A stretch of 64,000 nucleotides of DNA from Mycobacterium kyogaense (GTDB lineage Bacteria; Actinomycetota; Actinomycetes; Mycobacteriales; Mycobacteriaceae): contig NZ_QJUA01000005.1 in NCBI RefSeq assembly GCF_003254575.1, forward strand, positions 1 through 64,000, read 5' to 3'. Numbering within the stretch: position 1 is the stretch's first letter; every line of letters starts with the position of its first letter. A program made the translations under genes and the position numbers. Of this stretch, positions 63,245 through 64,000 are shown in pieces. Under the pieces are notes generated by a model. That model made no database searches, was not told the DNA's origin, and saw only the letters and a program-made list of their open reading frames with translations.

Positions 63245-64000
63245 TCACAAGGCGGTCTGAGGACCGCAGATCAGGATCGAACAGTCGGTGTCACGGAAAG
63301 CGGAATTGCCGGGTGCTCCCACGAGTTCTGTAACACCGCCCCGGCGGGTGCGGCTGGTCACCATCAACGCCACGTCGTCGGCGTTGGCGGCCACGTAGCC
63401 GAGGGCGTCGGAATCGCAACTGACCGAACTGATGTCGAGTTGCGGGTACTTGCGCCGTGATTCGGCGAGCCGGCGTTCCCAGTGCGCAAGATTGTCCGCG
63501 GTGCGAGGCGACGACGCGAGGATTCGCACGGCGGCACCGCGACGGTGCGCCTCCTGTAGTCCTCGGTCGAGCAGCGCGCCTGCCGTGGCACGGTCGGGAA
63601 GTTCGACGACGACAGAGCGCTGTCGGCGCCCGTGTGTCCGGTGAGAGCGCACGATGGCGACCGGGCACTGCGCGGCGGCAGACAGTGCTGCCGCGGTCGA
63701 GCCGATCCGGCCTCGGGTGGCATGTCGCAACCCGCGTGCCCCGACGCACAGCAGTATCGCCGATCGCGACGCCCGGAGAAGGGCTTCGACGGGGCGCCCG
63801 TGCACGATGCTGACGTCGACGCGGACAGGTCGCCCGGTCGCCTCGATGGCGCTCACAGCGTTCTTCGCGGCGGTCTGTGCGAACGTCGTTGCCGGACCGT
63901 CCGCAGCGGTGGCCTCGTCGTCATCGACGACAGAGACCAGGCGCAGGGTGGCATCGCGGTGTTCGGCTTCGTCGATTGCCCACAGGGCAGCCTCCAGCGC
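63245..64000 (-). CDS. Universal stress protein, Rv3134c-like (partial, runs off the right edge)
   Basis: At least 251 residues are visible of a protein with two Usp domains. The first has AALWAIDEAEHRDATLRLVSVVDDDE and the nucleotide-binding-type segment LLCVGARGLRHATRGRIGSTAAALSAAAQCPVAIV; the second begins RSVVVELPDRATAGALLDRGLQEAHRRG and ends CSILICGPQTAL. It is most like Rv3134c, which precedes devR in M. tuberculosis and shares its promoter. The start codon and promoter lie outside the window. Confidence 0.88.
   Translation of the reverse strand, partial: ALEAALWAIDEAEHRDATLRLVSVVDDDEATAADGPATTFAQTAAKNAVSAIEATGRPVRVDVSIVHGRPVEALLRASRSAILLCVGARGLRHATRGRIGSTAAALSAAAQCPVAIVRSHRTHGRRQRSVVVELPDRATAGALLDRGLQEAHRRGAAVRILASSPRTADNLAHWERRLAESRRKYPQLDISSVSCDSDALGYVAANADDVALMVTSRTRRGGVTELVGAPGNSAFRDTDCSILICGPQTAL

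Noticed and set aside
1..64000. CRISPR array, rRNA operon or insertion sequence
   Set aside because: No regularly spaced repeats, no rRNA sequence and no transposase were seen; the only tandem repeat is the coding repeat at 44491-44697.

Overview
This is GC-rich chromosomal DNA from a mycobacterium, most likely a rapid grower of the Mycolicibacterium type. The left 27 kb keeps the gene order of the M. tuberculosis Rv2700-Rv2667 block: cei, DUF4193, DUF3093, dut, two potassium-uptake trkA genes, an APC permease, a TRAM methyltransferase, dxs, RNase D, hemE, hemY, chdC, msrB, aftC, a ribD-like reductase, zapE and clpC2. Mycobacterial markers include the arabinofuranosyltransferase AftC, an LdtB-type L,D-transpeptidase and an Rv3134c-devR pair. 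Compared with that block, nhaA sits before dxs, an EAL gene sits before msrB, and echA15 is not between DUF3000 and hemE. All assignments come from reading the sequence and from remembered families; no search was run.

Layout. 1-27.4 kb is mostly conserved housekeeping: nucleotide hygiene, K+ uptake, isoprenoid precursor synthesis, the coproporphyrin-dependent end of haem synthesis, methionine sulfoxide repair and cell-wall arabinan synthesis. 27.4-30.5 kb is a patchwork of small secreted or unknown proteins and four tRNA genes (Val-GAC, Cys, Gly, Val-CAC). 30.6-33.3 kb holds one large accessory gene next to tRNA-Val that joins DUF4236, a DEDDh exonuclease and a BRCT-like end. 33.7-42.9 kb is an accessory stress operon: monooxygenase-like ABM protein, dnaK, grpE, cbpA-type dnaJ, MerR-type modulator, clpB, thioredoxin, UBP zinc finger, and a cNMP-binding flavoprotein that lacks the thioredoxin reductase CxxC.

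42.9-46.8 kb has an L,D-transpeptidase diverging from a compact three-gene operon: a tiny acidic peptide made of three 23-residue repeats, a JmjC/cupin oxygenase, and a sucrase/ferredoxin-like iron-sulfur protein. This looks like a peptide-modification (RiPP-like) system and is the best candidate for something undescribed. 46.9-52 kb is regulatory: STAS anti-anti-sigma factor, SigF/SigB-type sigma factor, GAF-ANTAR protein, a 52-residue zinc-ribbon protein and a GGDEF-EAL protein. 52-55 kb is a molybdate operon (regulator-modA-modB-modC). 55-62.5 kb is a sugar ABC importer with a kinase-like DUF4032 protein, diverging from a GH13 alpha-glucosidase. The right edge has devR behind an Rv3134c-like universal stress protein, without devS beside it.

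Two recurrent features stand out. Several genes (clpC2, dxs, zapE, msrB, the EAL gene) have a TANNNT box exactly six bases before the start codon, which predicts leaderless transcripts. In clpC2 the -35 and -10 boxes lie inside two perfect 17-bp palindromes, which suggests tight autoregulation.
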